A stretch of DNA of 64,000 bases, taken from positions 1,249,501 to 1,313,500 of the forward strand of contig NZ_CP155618.1 in assembly GCF_031128465.2 (NCBI RefSeq), written 5' to 3'. Both the position numbers and the translations under genes were made by a program. Of the stretch, positions 16,891-26,639 are shown in pieces. The notes under the pieces are model-generated. The model was not told the DNA's origin. It searched no databases and saw nothing but the letters and a program-made list of their open reading frames with translations. This DNA comes from Mariniflexile litorale (GTDB lineage Bacteria > Bacteroidota > Bacteroidia > Flavobacteriales > Flavobacteriaceae). Within the stretch, counting starts at the first letter, position 1; every line of letters begins with the position of its first letter.

Positions 16891-19800
16891 CTAATTTAAC
16901 TTAAACCTGACATCTACGTTTGTTAATTCATTTAACAACTCTTGCGACACTCTTACCTTTTGCTTTCTGCTAGGCATTTGTAGTTTTATTTTTTCTTTAC
17001 TATCATAAACTACAAAATTAAGCATTTGGCTACCTGGATGCATGTGTAACAATTCATGAAGTTTTGCTATTTTTGATTCTTTTAAATCATTAATATCAAT
17101 TTGAATGGATAATTTTTTGGCATAATTCTCCATCACATCATGTAACAATTGGAAACTATTAAATTGCAGTCGTGGGTCACTTTTTTTACCTGTATCTTTA
17201 TTTACCCAACCTTCTCTTATAAACGATTTAACAAAAACGAAATTATTCTGCATTAAAAAATGCCTAAACTTTAGGTACTCTTCACCAAAAATGCGAAATT
17301 CAAAACTATCGGTATAATCTTCAACAGTAAACATAGCCCAACCTTTACCTTGTTTGCTCACACGATGCTGTACCTCGGTAACGACACCTCCAAAAACCAT
17401 TTCTCTATTAACATACATTTCCAAATCTCTAAATAATGCCAAATTTGCATTACAAAAAGTCGTCATTTCAATTTTAAAATCATCTAATGGATGCCCCGAG
17501 ATATAAATACCCACCACCTCTTTTTCGCGAGCTAATTTCCCCATAGTACCCCACTCTTCACATGGTGGCACTTCAGGCTCGGCTATTTGCACATCACTAG
17601 CGTCTCCAAACAGACTTACTTGCGCGGAGTTTTCATTTTCTTGATGTTTATTTCCATAGCGAATGGCTTTTTCTAAAAAAGTAATACCATCACCATCATC
17701 ATGAAAATATTGTGCACGGTGTGTTGTACCAAAACCATCAAACCCCCCTGCCAAAGCTAAATTTTCGAATGCTTTTTTATTTGCAGCTCGTAAATCAATA
17801 CGTTTCGCTAAATCGAAAATAGATTTATATGGACCATCTTTTTTTCGGTTATCAACTATAGTAATAACCGCTCCATGACCAACACCCTTTATAGCGCCCA
17901 TTCCAAAACGCACCGCATTATCTTTATTTACAGAAAACTTATAAAACGATTCATTCACATCAGGACCTAAAACATCCAGTTTCATACGTTTACATTCTTC
18001 CATAAAAAACGTTACCTGCTTGATATCGTTCATGTTATTAGAGAGCACAGCAGCCATATACTCTGCTGGATAATGCGCCTTTAAATAGGCTGTTTGGTAA
18101 GCAATCCAAGCATAGCATGTAGAATGCGATTTATTAAAGGCATAACTCGCAAAAGCTTCCCAATCTTTCCAGATTTTCTCTAGTATTTTAGCATCATGAC
18201 CATTAGCACTCGCCTGCTCCACAAATTTAGGTTTCATTTTATCGAGTACCGCAATTTGCTTTTTTCCCATCGCCTTTCTCAATACATCAGCTTCACCCTT
18301 TGTAAACCCTGCTAGTTTTTGAGATAATAACATCACCTGCTCTTGATACACCGTAATACCATAAGTTTCCTTCAGGTATTCTTCCATGGCATCTAAATCA
18401 TATTCTATAGGTTCATCTCCATGCTTTCGACGTGTAAAACTTGGAATATATTCCATAGGCCCTGGACGGTACAAAGCATTCATGGCAATTAAATCTTCAA
18501 AAACAGTAGGCTTTAATTCTTTAAGGTGTTTTTGCATCCCAGGCGATTCATATTGGAACACACCAACGGTTTCTCCTTTTTGAAATAACTCATACGTCTT
18601 TTCATCATCTAACGGAAAAGTATCGGGATCTAATAAAATATCATGTTTTGCTTTAACAATTTTAACAGTGTCTTTTATTAATGTTAATGTTTTTAACCCC
18701 AAGAAATCCATTTTCAATAACCCCGCTTCTTCGACCACCGAATTGTCGAATTGGGTCACATATAAATCGGAATCTTTAGCCGTCGCCACTGGCACAAACT
18801 TGGTGATATCATCTGGCGTAATGATAACTCCACATGCGTGGATACCTGTATTACGCACCGAACCCTCTAATATTCTTGCTAGGTTTACGGTTTCTGCTTC
18901 TAAATCGCTTCCTTCAGAAATATTTAAAAGCTGATTGACTTTTTCTAAATCTTCCGCTCTAAACTTACTCCCCAACTCCTTTTCACTTAAACCGAAAATT
19001 TTACTCAGTTTAGACATGGTTGGAATTAACTTCGCAATTCTATCGGCATCAAACAAAGGCAAATCCAAAACACGTGCGGTATCACGTATAGAAGATTTTG
19101 CAGCCATTGTACCATAGGTTATAATTTGTGCTACTTGATTACTTCCATATTTATTGATTACATAATCCATCACACGACTTCTGCCCTCGTCATCAAAATC
19201 GATATCAATATCGGGCATACTTACACGGTCTGGATTCAAAAAACGCTCAAAAAGTAAATCGTATTTAAGCGGATCTATATTGGTAATCCATAAACAGTAG
19301 GCCACTACGGAACCTGCCGCAGACCCACGACCAGGACCTACAGAAACATCCATATTCCGAGCTTCACGTATAAAATCTTCGACAATTAAAAAATAACCCG
19401 GATATCCTGTATTTTGAATAACATCTAACTCAAAATCTAAACGTTCTATAACTTCTTCTGAAAGTTCTTTGCCATAACGCTTTTTAGCCCCTTGATACGT
19501 TAAATGACGCAAATAGGCATTTTCACCACGTTTGCCACCATCTACTAAATCTTCTTCTTTTCTAAACTCATTTGGAATATCAAAAGCGGGTAATAAAACT
19601 TCACGGGCCAACTCGTAGGCTTCTACTTTATCAACCACTTCTTGAATATTACTTATCGCTTCTGGAACATCCTTGAAGAGTGATTTCATCTCTTCTGAAG
19701 ACTTAAAATAATAATCTTGATTAGGTAATCCGTATCGATATCCACGACCACGACCAATTGGTGTCGCTTGCTTTTCCCCATCTTTTACACAAAGCAAAAT

Positions 19801-21279
19801 ATCGTGTGCGTTGGCATCTTCTTTTTTACAATAATAAGTATTATTACTGGCGACTAATTTAACGTCATGTTTTTTTGAAAGTTCTATTAAAACAGGGTTT
19901 ACACGGTTTTCGTCTTCCTGATTATGTCGCATTAACTCAATATACAAATCGTCTCCAAACTGTTCTTTCCACCAAAGTAAAGCTTCTTCGGCTTGATTTT
20001 CACCTACATTTAAAACCTTACTTGGTACTTCTCCATATAAATTACCCGTTAGAACAATTAAATCTTCTTTATATTCTTCAATAAGTTTTTTATCGATTCT
20101 GGGTAGATAATAAAACCCATTAACAAAGGCATGAGAAGATAGTTTTGCCAAATTATGATAGCCATTTTTATTTTTAGCTAAAAACACAATCTGGTAACCA
20201 TTATCTTTTCTGGTTTTATCTGTATGATCTTCACAAACAAAAAATTCGCAACCAATGATTGGTTTAATTTCTACAGCAGTTGGCAACTCCCCTTTTTCAA
20301 TAGCTGCGTTATTTTTAGCTTTTACACCTCTGTTATGATTACTAACTGCTTTTACAAAATGAAAAGCCCCCATCATATTAGCATGATCTGTTAAAGCTAC
20401 TGCAGGCATGCGATGCTCTGCTGCCGAAGCGACCAAATCAGCAACACTAATAGTAGATTGTAATACCGAAAATTGTGAATGATTATGCAGATGCACAAAA
20501 TCAACTTCCTTTAAATCGGATATATTTTGTTTAATTTCTTCGGTAGAAATCACATCCTCTTGAACGTTTTTTATTCGTTCAAGAATTTTAGCACTTTCTT
20601 TTTTAAGGTTGATATGTTTTAAACCTATAAGCTGAATTTCCGTGGGATTCGCCTCTTTAAACGACTTAAAATAATCTGGCTGAACATCTAGCTCTTCTTT
20701 GGTGTATTCCTCTAAACGAATCAGTTCTAAAAAGCATCGAGTTGTTGCTTCCACATCGGCAGTGGCATTGTGCGCTTCAGAAAAAGGTACATTAAATAAA
20801 AATTGGTGTAACTCGGTAAGAGTAGGCAACTTAAATTTCCCATAACGGCCGCCTGGAATTTGGCATAAACTAGCTGTATGTTCAGTACAAGTATCTAAAA
20901 CTGGGAGTTCTTGCAATGGGTTTGCTACATCGCCACGTACAAATTCGGCTCCCATAATATTCAGGTCGAACTTCACATTTTGTCCCACAACAAATTTAGT
21001 TCTATTTAAAACCTCATTAAATTTTTCTAAAACTTCAGCCAATGGAATACCCTGTTCTTGCGCTAATTCGGTAGAAATACCATGAATTTTTTCAGCATCA
21101 TAAGGAATGTTAAATCCATCTGGTTGTACCAAATAATCTTGATGTTCTATATAATTTCCCAATCCATCGTGTAATTGCCATGCTATTTGAATACAACGAG
21201 GCCAATTATCGGTATCAGTTATGGGTGCATCCCAACGTTTCGGCAATCCAGTGGTTTCTGTATCGAAAATTAAGTACAT
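16891..21279 (-). CDS. dnaE: DNA polymerase III alpha subunit with fused N-terminal proofreading exonuclease
   Basis: 1462 residues. Residues 1-185 are a DnaQ-type DEDDh exonuclease with a full set of catalytic residues: D6 and E8 ('FDTETTG'), D105 ('VGQNVKFDLN'), H170 and D175 ('AHNATADVEAT'). A linker leads to the PHP domain (about 260, 'DFVHLHNHSQFSVL') and the C-family polymerase with the catalytic 'PDIDIDFDDEGR'. The tail holds helix-hairpin-helix and OB-fold ('VFGGVVTEVQHRVS') regions. This is the main replicase. The fusion is known in Bacteroidetes and departs from the separate DnaE/DnaQ of Proteobacteria. Single gene; no clear promoter box seen upstream. Confidence 0.97.
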   Translation of the reverse strand: MYLIFDTETTGLPKRWDAPITDTDNWPRCIQIAWQLHDGLGNYIEHQDYLVQPDGFNIPYDAEKIHGISTELAQEQGIPLAEVLEKFNEVLNRTKFVVGQNVKFDLNIMGAEFVRGDVANPLQELPVLDTCTEHTASLCQIPGGRYGKFKLPTLTELHQFLFNVPFSEAHNATADVEATTRCFLELIRLEEYTKEELDVQPDYFKSFKEANPTEIQLIGLKHINLKKESAKILERIKNVQEDVISTEEIKQNISDLKEVDFVHLHNHSQFSVLQSTISVADLVASAAEHRMPAVALTDHANMMGAFHFVKAVSNHNRGVKAKNNAAIEKGELPTAVEIKPIIGCEFFVCEDHTDKTRKDNGYQIVFLAKNKNGYHNLAKLSSHAFVNGFYYLPRIDKKLIEEYKEDLIVLTGNLYGEVPSKVLNVGENQAEEALLWWKEQFGDDLYIELMRHNQEDENRVNPVLIELSKKHDVKLVASNNTYYCKKEDANAHDILLCVKDGEKQATPIGRGRGYRYGLPNQDYYFKSSEEMKSLFKDVPEAISNIQEVVDKVEAYELAREVLLPAFDIPNEFRKEEDLVDGGKRGENAYLRHLTYQGAKKRYGKELSEEVIERLDFELDVIQNTGYPGYFLIVEDFIREARNMDVSVGPGRGSAAGSVVAYCLWITNIDPLKYDLLFERFLNPDRVSMPDIDIDFDDEGRSRVMDYVINKYGSNQVAQIITYGTMAAKSSIRDTARVLDLPLFDADRIAKLIPTMSKLSKIFGLSEKELGSKFRAEDLEKVNQLLNISEGSDLEAETVNLARILEGSVRNTGIHACGVIITPDDITKFVPVATAKDSDLYVTQFDNSVVEEAGLLKMDFLGLKTLTLIKDTVKIVKAKHDILLDPDTFPLDDEKTYELFQKGETVGVFQYESPGMQKHLKELKPTVFEDLIAMNALYRPGPMEYIPSFTRRKHGDEPIEYDLDAMEEYLKETYGITVYQEQVMLLSQKLAGFTKGEADVLRKAMGKKQIAVLDKMKPKFVEQASANGHDAKILEKIWKDWEAFASYAFNKSHSTCYAWIAYQTAYLKAHYPAEYMAAVLSNNMNDIKQVTFFMEECKRMKLDVLGPDVNESFYKFSVNKDNAVRFGMGAIKGVGHGAVITIVDNRKKDGPYKSIFDLAKRIDLRAANKKAFENLALAGGFDGFGTTHRAQYFHDDGDGITFLEKAIRYGNKHQENENSAQVSLFGDASDVQIAEPEVPPCEEWGTMGKLAREKEVVGIYISGHPLDDFKIEMTTFCNANLALFRDLEMYVNREMVFGGVVTEVQHRVSKQGKGWAMFTVEDYTDSFEFRIFGEEYLKFRHFLMQNNFVFVKSFIREGWVNKDTGKKSDPRLQFNSFQLLHDVMENYAKKLSIQIDINDLKESKIAKLHELLHMHPGSQMLNFVVYDSKEKIKLQMPSRKQKVRVSQELLNELTNVDVRFKLN

Positions 21280-21422
21280 TATTTTGCTTAGATGTTTGTT
21301 GTTAAGTCGTTTATAATTTTCAAACGAAGTTTATAAAAATACAGAATTATATCGCTTTTAAAAGTTAAAGTTACAAAGAGTTTTAAACAAAAAGTTAGTG
21401 ATTAAATTCATTAAAAAAATAC

Positions 21423-21430
21423 TATTTTTG
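21423..21430 (+). promoter_or_regulatory. Bacteroidetes -7 box before the lactonase-like gene
   Basis: TATTTTTG, 20 bp before the start codon at 21451. No TTG at ideal -33 spacing. Confidence 0.4.
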
Positions 21431-21450
21431 AATTTATTAAAATAGGTACT

Positions 21451-22512
21451 ATGAAAATCAGACTATTATCTCTAAGTTTTTCTTTCTGCTTCTTGAATTG
21501 CTTCGCACAAAATATCCCCCTGTATATTGGCACTTATACCGATGGTCACAGCGAAGGTATTTATAAGTTGCAATTCAATTTAAAAACAGGAGAGCTTAGC
21601 CGTTTACAATTAGCAATAGCCACTGAAAACCCTTCATTTATAACATACTCACCAAACAAAAAATATTTATACGCTGTTAGCGAAAGTCTTGGAGGCTCAG
21701 TTTCTTCTTTTAAAATTCAAGAAAATGGCTTGTTAAAATTTTTAAACAAAGTAAGTAGTAATGGAACGGGGCCTTGCCATATTTCATTAAATAAACAGGG
21801 AAACAAAGCTGTTGTTTCAAATTATAGAGGAGGTAGTGCATCCATTTATAGTATCGCTAGAGACGGAAAACTAAATGAAGCCTCTCAAATTTTTGATTAT
21901 AACACCACAGATATAATATCACATGCACATTCCGCACAATTTTTTAGAGACGAATTATATATAGCCGACCTAGGCATGAATGCTCTTTACCAATACAAAT
22001 TAAAAAACAACAATTATGAATTGGCAACGCCATCCATTTTTAAAACTACAGAAAACCTAGGGCCAAGGCATTTTGCTTTAACTAAAAACGGACAATTCAT
22101 TTATATTATTAATGAACACGGAAGCTCTGTGACTTCGGTTAAAAAAACAGCTTCTGGTTTTAAACAGATTGACTACGATTCTACTTTAGACGAAAATTAC
22201 CAAGGAAAAAATTCTTGTGCCGATATCCATTTATCTAAAAACGAACATTATTTATATGGCTCTAACCGCGGTGAAAATTCCATCGTCGTTTTTAAAAGAA
22301 ATAAATTTGATGGTACCATTGAAAAAATTCAAACAGTACCTGTTCATGGCGATTGGCCAAGAAACTTCACGCTAGATCCATCTGGAAAATTTTTATTAGT
22401 GGCCAATCAAAAAAGCCGAAATATTTCTGTTTTTAGCATTGATACTTCTTCAGGAACACTCACATTTTTACACGATGTAAAAGCACCCACACCTGTTTGT
22501 TTGCTGTTTTAA
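21451..22512 (+). CDS. Exported beta-propeller protein, 6-phosphogluconolactonase (Pgl/YbhE) family
   Basis: 353 residues. A signal peptide (to about 19, '..FLNCFAQ') precedes a seven-bladed propeller of the lactonase family: 'PLYIGTYTDGHSEGIYKLQFN', 'NPSFITYSPNKKYLYAVSE', 'GTGPCHISL', 'GPRHFALTKNGQFIYIINE' and 'WPRNFTLDPSGKFLLVANQ' are its repeat motifs. The cytosolic YbhE relative hydrolyses 6-phosphogluconolactone, but a secreted form would not meet that substrate, so the true substrate is uncertain. Stands alone between dnaE and rpsP. Confidence 0.88.
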   Translation: MKIRLLSLSFSFCFLNCFAQNIPLYIGTYTDGHSEGIYKLQFNLKTGELSRLQLAIATENPSFITYSPNKKYLYAVSESLGGSVSSFKIQENGLLKFLNKVSSNGTGPCHISLNKQGNKAVVSNYRGGSASIYSIARDGKLNEASQIFDYNTTDIISHAHSAQFFRDELYIADLGMNALYQYKLKNNNYELATPSIFKTTENLGPRHFALTKNGQFIYIINEHGSSVTSVKKTASGFKQIDYDSTLDENYQGKNSCADIHLSKNEHYLYGSNRGENSIVVFKRNKFDGTIEKIQTVPVHGDWPRNFTLDPSGKFLLVANQKSRNISVFSIDTSSGTLTFLHDVKAPTPVCLLF

Positions 22513-22541
22513 AAAATTCTATTTCAAAAGAAAATAAATCA

Positions 22542-22571
22542 TTGATAATTAGTAATAAAAGAGTATCTTTG
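22542..22571 (+). promoter_or_regulatory. rpsP promoter
   Basis: TTG (22542-22544), 19-bp spacer, TATCTTTG (22564-22571): a full match to the Bacteroidetes consensus. A short hairpin (GAGGT/ACCTC) follows in the leader around 22589-22603. Confidence 0.7.
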
Positions 22572-22618
22572 CGCCCTTATTAATAACCGAGGTCGAGAAC
22601 CTCATATAATTAATTATT

Positions 22619-23164
22619 ATGCCAGTAAAAATTAGATTACAAAGACATGGTAAAAAAGGGAAACCTTTTTACTGGATTGTTGCAGCCGATGTACGATCAA
22701 AAAGAGACGGTAAATACCTTGAAAAATTAGGTATCTACAATCCAAACACCAACCCAGCAACTATAGATTTAAATGTTGATGGTGCTGTACAATGGTTACA
22801 AAACGGTGCACAACCAACCGACACAGCTAAAGCTATTTTATCTTACAAAGGTGCTTTACTAAAAAATCACCTTGCAGGTGGTGTTAGAAAAGGTGCTTTA
22901 ACAGAAGAACAAGCTGAAGCTAAATTTACTGCTTGGTTAGAAGAAAAAGCTGGTAAAGTTGGTTCTAAAACTGACGGATTAGCTAAAGCACAAGCTGAAG
23001 CGAAAGCAAAAGCTTTAGAAGCTGAAAAAGCTGCTAACGAAGCTCGTGTTGCTGCTGCTGCTCCTGTTGTAGAAGAGGAAGTTGCAGAAGAAGTAGTTGC
23101 GGAAGAAACTGCTACAGAAGAAGCTCCTGCTGCTGAAGCAGAAGCACCTAAAGAAGAAGAATAA
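22619..23164 (+). CDS. rpsP: 30S ribosomal protein S16 with long Ala/Glu-rich C-terminal tail
   Basis: 181 residues. The first 80 or so are S16 ('MPVKIRLQRHGKKGKPFYWI', 'GRYLEKLG'-like 'KYLEKLGIYNPNTNPATI'). Usual S16 is 80-90 residues; here a low-complexity tail of roughly 90 residues rich in Ala, Glu, Lys and Val ('EEEVAEEVVAEETATEE') follows. Such tails are common in Bacteroidetes S16. The protein helps assemble the 30S body. A strong terminator separates it from rimM, although both act on 30S assembly. Confidence 0.97.
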   Translation: MPVKIRLQRHGKKGKPFYWIVAADVRSKRDGKYLEKLGIYNPNTNPATIDLNVDGAVQWLQNGAQPTDTAKAILSYKGALLKNHLAGGVRKGALTEEQAEAKFTAWLEEKAGKVGSKTDGLAKAQAEAKAKALEAEKAANEARVAAAAPVVEEEVAEEVVAEETATEEAPAAEAEAPKEEE

Positions 23165-23187
23165 AAAAAATTATTTTTTATACTTTT

Positions 23188-23216
23188 AAACTCCGATAAA
23201 ATTATCGGAGTTTTTT
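23188..23216 (+). terminator. rpsP terminator
   Basis: A perfect AAACTCCGATAA/TTATCGGAGTTT-type stem (about 12 bp, 2-base centre) followed by six T, 24 bp after the rpsP stop. Confidence 0.9.
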
Positions 23217-23241
23217 ATGCAAAAAAGTTTCATTTTTGCAT

Positions 23242-23308
23242 ATTCCTTTGAAGAAAGGAATCTCATTAAATGTAAACCAAAAGATTTTCGCCTTCGCGGA
23301 AATGACAA
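23242..23308. repeat. Double mini-palindrome, dispersed-repeat remnant
   Basis: Two small stem-loops side by side: ATTCCTTT-gaag-AAAGGAAT (23242-23261) and a TTTCGC-cttc-GCGGAAA-like unit ending in AATGACAA (about 23286-23308). The second motif resembles short palindromes at about 27697-27713. It lies in the rpsP-rimM gap just ahead of the rimM start. Repeat status is inferred from shape; genome-wide copy number is unknown. Confidence 0.45.
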
Positions 23309-23320
23309 TTATTGTAATTG

Positions 23321-23845
23321 ATGAAAAAAGAAGATTGTTTTTATTTAGGTAAAATTGTATCAAAATATAGTTTTAAAGGTGAACTTTTAATTAAATTGGA
23401 TACCGACCAACCTGACTTATACGAAAGTCTTGACGCCATTTTTATTGAAGTTCGAAATACATTAATTCCTTTTTTTATTGAACGCTCACAGCTTCATAAA
23501 TCCGATTTATTGCGTGTGCAGTTTGAAGATGTTACCAATGAAGCCGATGCCGATGTTTTAATAAAAAGTGACGTGTATTTACCTTTAGAATTTTTACCTA
23601 AACTAGAAGGTGATAAATTCTATTTTCACGAAGTTATTGGATTTACTGTTGAAGATGTAAACTATGGAAAAGTAGGTGTCATAGTTGGTATTAACGATTC
23701 AACCGCTCAAGCCTTATTTGAAATAGAAAATAATGGCAAAGAAATTCTTATCCCGATGAATGATGAATTTATTGAAAAAGTAGACAGAAAAGTAAAAACT
23801 ATTTTAGTTAAAACTCCCGAGGGGTTGATTGATTTGTATCTGTAG
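23321..23845 (+). CDS. rimM: Ribosome maturation factor RimM
   Basis: 174 residues from ATG 23321 (a TTG three bases earlier is not needed). N-terminal RimM domain 'YLGKIVSKYSFKGELLIKLDTD' and a C-terminal PRC barrel 'KFYFHEVIGFTVED' with 'ILIPMNDEFIEKVDRKVKTILV' follow the family order. RimM binds S19 and aids maturation of the 30S head. Follows rpsP, as in many bacteria, but after an intervening terminator and a palindromic repeat. Confidence 0.96.
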   Translation: MKKEDCFYLGKIVSKYSFKGELLIKLDTDQPDLYESLDAIFIEVRNTLIPFFIERSQLHKSDLLRVQFEDVTNEADADVLIKSDVYLPLEFLPKLEGDKFYFHEVIGFTVEDVNYGKVGVIVGINDSTAQALFEIENNGKEILIPMNDEFIEKVDRKVKTILVKTPEGLIDLYL

Positions 23846-23866
23846 TTTTCTAAATTATTAAAAAAA

Positions 23867-23900
23867 GAAAAGGCTGATTTTTATAAAAATCAGCCTTTTC
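23867..23900. terminator. Bidirectional terminator between rimM and the DUF2383 gene
   Basis: A 34-bp perfect palindrome (core AAAAGGCTGATT/AATCAGCCTTTT) with A-runs on one side and T-rich sequence on the other. It sits between convergent stops at 23845 and 23917 and can serve both. Confidence 0.9.
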
Positions 23901-23916
23901 TTCTGTTGTATCTATA

Positions 23917-24366
23917 TTACACAACAAACTCTTCTTGTCGCTTCATCGCATTCATATGACTATAAATACTATCGCGTTGTTTTACCAATAATTTGCAGGT
24001 AGATAATGGTAAATTAATTTCTCTTAACAGTTCGTTGTATTTTTCAATACTTGATCTTTTCAAACTATAAACTTCTTCTATTAAATCGTTTTCAATATTT
24101 AATAAAAAGTAATCTTTAAAATTCGTCAAAATTCTATCAAAATAACTACTTAACACCCCAAATTCTTTGGGTTTACCGTTTAATTTTACAATTTCTGCTC
24201 TCAACTGTCTACCGAATTCATTTCTCTCAAAACCTCTTTCTCTAAAAAATGCTTTTAAATTATCATCAGTAGCTAAATCAAGGGCCTCTAAATAAACTTT
24301 TTCAGTCTCATAGTTCATAAGTAATAAACCATTGAGCTTTCCTAAAATTTTTTCTGAAGACTTCAT
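23917..24366 (-). CDS. DUF2383/PA2169-type four-helix ferritin-like protein
   Basis: 149 residues from ATG 24366; the longer frame to 24426 adds 20 basic residues not typical of the family, so the inner start is preferred. The chain is almost wholly helical: 'EKILGKLNGLLLMNYETEKVYLEALDLA', 'FFRERGFERNEFGRQLRAEI', 'IENDLIEEVYSLKRSSIEKYNELL'. This suits a ferritin-like four-helix bundle of the PA2169/DUF2383 group, often stress-induced and of unknown function. The Glu/His ligands for a di-metal site are not all evident. Confidence 0.8.
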   Translation of the reverse strand: MKSSEKILGKLNGLLLMNYETEKVYLEALDLATDDNLKAFFRERGFERNEFGRQLRAEIVKLNGKPKEFGVLSSYFDRILTNFKDYFLLNIENDLIEEVYSLKRSSIEKYNELLREINLPLSTCKLLVKQRDSIYSHMNAMKRQEEFVV

Positions 24367-24490
24367 ACAAATAATCTTTAGCTTAGCACTTTCAATAAAT
24401 TTTTTTAAGATGCGTATTGTTTTCACATCTATACTACAAAATTAATAACGTAAATAACACAAACTTATTTTTTAACACAGTTTAGCATAT

Positions 24491-24508
24491 TAAGGTATTT
24501 ATACCTTA
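24491..24508. promoter_or_regulatory. Small perfect palindrome between divergent genes
   Basis: TAAGGTAT, two T, then ATACCTTA: an 18-bp dyad about 30 bp before the trmN6-like start and 125 bp from the divergent DUF2383 gene. It could be an operator. No regulator is assigned. Confidence 0.3.
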
Positions 24509-24536
24509 TTTTATTAAAATCATTATCACATCATAT

Positions 24537-25253
24537 ATGTCTAGCGAACCTTTCAAATTCAAACAATTTAAAATTCATCAAGATCAATGTGCCATGAAAA
24601 TTGGCACCGATGGTGTACTTCTTGGTGCTTGGGCCTCCATACAACAGAATCCATTTTCTATATTAGATATTGGAGCAGGTACGGGTATCATTTCGCTTAT
24701 GTTGGCACAACGTAGCAACGCTGAAGTTCTTGATGCCATTGAAATTGACGATAATGCATATGAACAATGTGTAAATAATTTTGAACAATCACCATGGGGA
24801 GATAGACTTTTTTGTTACCATGCGTCTTTAGATGAATTTGTTGAAGAAATTGAAGATCAATACGACCTTATTATATCAAATCCCCCATTTTATTCAGAGA
24901 ATTACAAGTCTGAAAACCAACAACGCGATTTAGCACGATTTAACGACGCTTTACCTTTTGACCACTTAATCGAAAGCGCCTCTAAATTATTATCTGAAAA
25001 TGGCACCTTCTCGGTTATCATTCCCTTTAAAGAAGAAGAAATCTTTATTAACCTAGCTGCTGCTTTTAATTTATTCCCAAACAGTATTTTACAGGTTAAA
25101 GGAAATCCAACTTCTGAAATTAAAAGAAGCCTTATCGAGTTCTCTTTTAGCGAAAGCGCTGTAAAAAAAGAAACTCTTATTATTGAAACGGGACGCCATG
25201 AATACACCGAAGACTACATACATTTGACAAAAGACTTTTATTTAAAAATGTAA
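24537..25253 (+). CDS. tRNA1(Val) (adenine-37-N6)-methyltransferase, TrmN6/YfiC family
   Basis: 238 residues. 'FKFKQFKIHQDQCAMKIGTDGVLLGAWA' at the N-terminus and the SAM site 'ILDIGAGTGIISLMLAQR' are typical of YfiC. The catalytic motif NPPF occurs in 'LIISNPPFYSEN', fitting an exocyclic N6-adenine methyltransferase. It should methylate A37 of tRNA-Val1. Single gene, with its own leader after the palindrome at 24491. Confidence 0.9.
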   Translation: MSSEPFKFKQFKIHQDQCAMKIGTDGVLLGAWASIQQNPFSILDIGAGTGIISLMLAQRSNAEVLDAIEIDDNAYEQCVNNFEQSPWGDRLFCYHASLDEFVEEIEDQYDLIISNPPFYSENYKSENQQRDLARFNDALPFDHLIESASKLLSENGTFSVIIPFKEEEIFINLAAAFNLFPNSILQVKGNPTSEIKRSLIEFSFSESAVKKETLIIETGRHEYTEDYIHLTKDFYLKM

Positions 25254-25369
25254 CAATAACATTGGAATTAATTAAATTTGAGACTATACAATGATAAATT
25301 CGTAAAAGAAATAAAGTATTTACTAATTATTTTCTTTTGAAATAATCATAAAACTCAAAAAATAATCAA

Positions 25370-26548
25370 ATGAAACCAGATTTATTCGAAGCACCAGATT
25401 ATTACAATCTGGATGATTTACTTTCCGAAGAGCATAAATTAGTTCGCGATACTGCTAGAACTTGGGTAAAACGTGAGGTTTCACCTATCATAGAAGACTA
25501 CGCACAAAAAGCAAAATTCCCTATGCAAATTATTAATGGTTTAGCAGGAATTGGTGCTTTTGCATCTTATATCCCCACAAAATATGGTGGTGCTGGTTTA
25601 GACCAAATTAGTTATGGTTTGATTATGCAGGAAATAGAACGTGGTGATTCTGGTATTCGTAGTACCGCATCAGTACAATCTAGCTTAGTGATGTATCCCA
25701 TTTGGAAATATGGTACCGAGAAGCAACGTCAAAAATATTTACCAAAATTAGCAAGTGGCGAATGGATGGGTTGCTTTGGTTTAACCGAACCCGACCACGG
25801 CAGTAACCCAAGTAGTATGGCAACCAACTTTAAAGACAAAGGAGACCACTACCTTTTAAACGGTGCAAAAATGTGGATAAGCAATGCGCCTTTTGCACAA
25901 GTAGCCGTTGTTTGGGCTAAAGATGAAAAAGAAAAAATACACGGCCTACTGGTTGAACGCGGTATGAAAGGCTTCACGACTCCAGAAATACACAATAAAT
26001 GGTCGCTTCGTGCATCTGCAACTGGCGAACTTATTTTTGATAACGTAAAAATACCTAAAGAAAATTTACTGCCAAACAAATCTGGATTGGGAGCAGCGTT
26101 AAGCTGTTTAGATTCTGCACGATATGGTATTGCTTGGGGTGCTATTGGTGCTGCCATGGATTGTTATGATACCGCATTACGCTACAGTAAAGAACGTATG
26201 CAATTTGGCAAACCTATTGGTCAATTTCAACTACAACAAAAAAAGTTAGCTGAAATGATTACTGAAATCACCAAAGCGCAACTTTTAACTTGGCGTCTTG
26301 GAGTTTTACGCAACGAAAACAAAGCAACCTCAGCACAAATATCGATGGCAAAACGCAACAATGTAGCTATGGCTATAACCATTGCCCGAGAAGCTAGACA
26401 AATTTTGGGAGCCATGGGTATAACAGGAGAATATTCCATTATGCGCCACTCTATGAATCTGGAAAGTGTGATTACTTATGAAGGCACGCACGACATTCAC
26501 CTACTAATTACAGGTTTAGATATTACAGGTTTAAACGCTTTTAAATAA
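25370..26548 (+). CDS. Acyl-CoA dehydrogenase, glutaryl-CoA dehydrogenase-like
   Basis: 392 residues with the full three-part acyl-CoA dehydrogenase fold: N-terminal helices, middle beta domain ('GCFGLTEPDHGSNPSSM', 'WISNAPFAQVAVVWAK') and C-terminal bundle. The catalytic Glu lies in 'VITYEGTHDIHLL' near the C-terminus, and the ending 'GLDITGLNAF' is the form seen in glutaryl-CoA dehydrogenases. It would oxidise and decarboxylate glutaryl-CoA in lysine/tryptophan breakdown, using FAD. No other gene of that pathway adjoins, so substrate choice is from family resemblance. Confidence 0.9.
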   Translation: MKPDLFEAPDYYNLDDLLSEEHKLVRDTARTWVKREVSPIIEDYAQKAKFPMQIINGLAGIGAFASYIPTKYGGAGLDQISYGLIMQEIERGDSGIRSTASVQSSLVMYPIWKYGTEKQRQKYLPKLASGEWMGCFGLTEPDHGSNPSSMATNFKDKGDHYLLNGAKMWISNAPFAQVAVVWAKDEKEKIHGLLVERGMKGFTTPEIHNKWSLRASATGELIFDNVKIPKENLLPNKSGLGAALSCLDSARYGIAWGAIGAAMDCYDTALRYSKERMQFGKPIGQFQLQQKKLAEMITEITKAQLLTWRLGVLRNENKATSAQISMAKRNNVAMAITIAREARQILGAMGITGEYSIMRHSMNLESVITYEGTHDIHLLITGLDITGLNAFK

Positions 26549-26639
26549 ACGGTTAAGTCGTTTTATGGTTATTTAAATTAAAATATGTGCTTCTCTTTAG
26601 GTGCATCTTTTTTATTGAAATTTATGTACATTTACTTCT

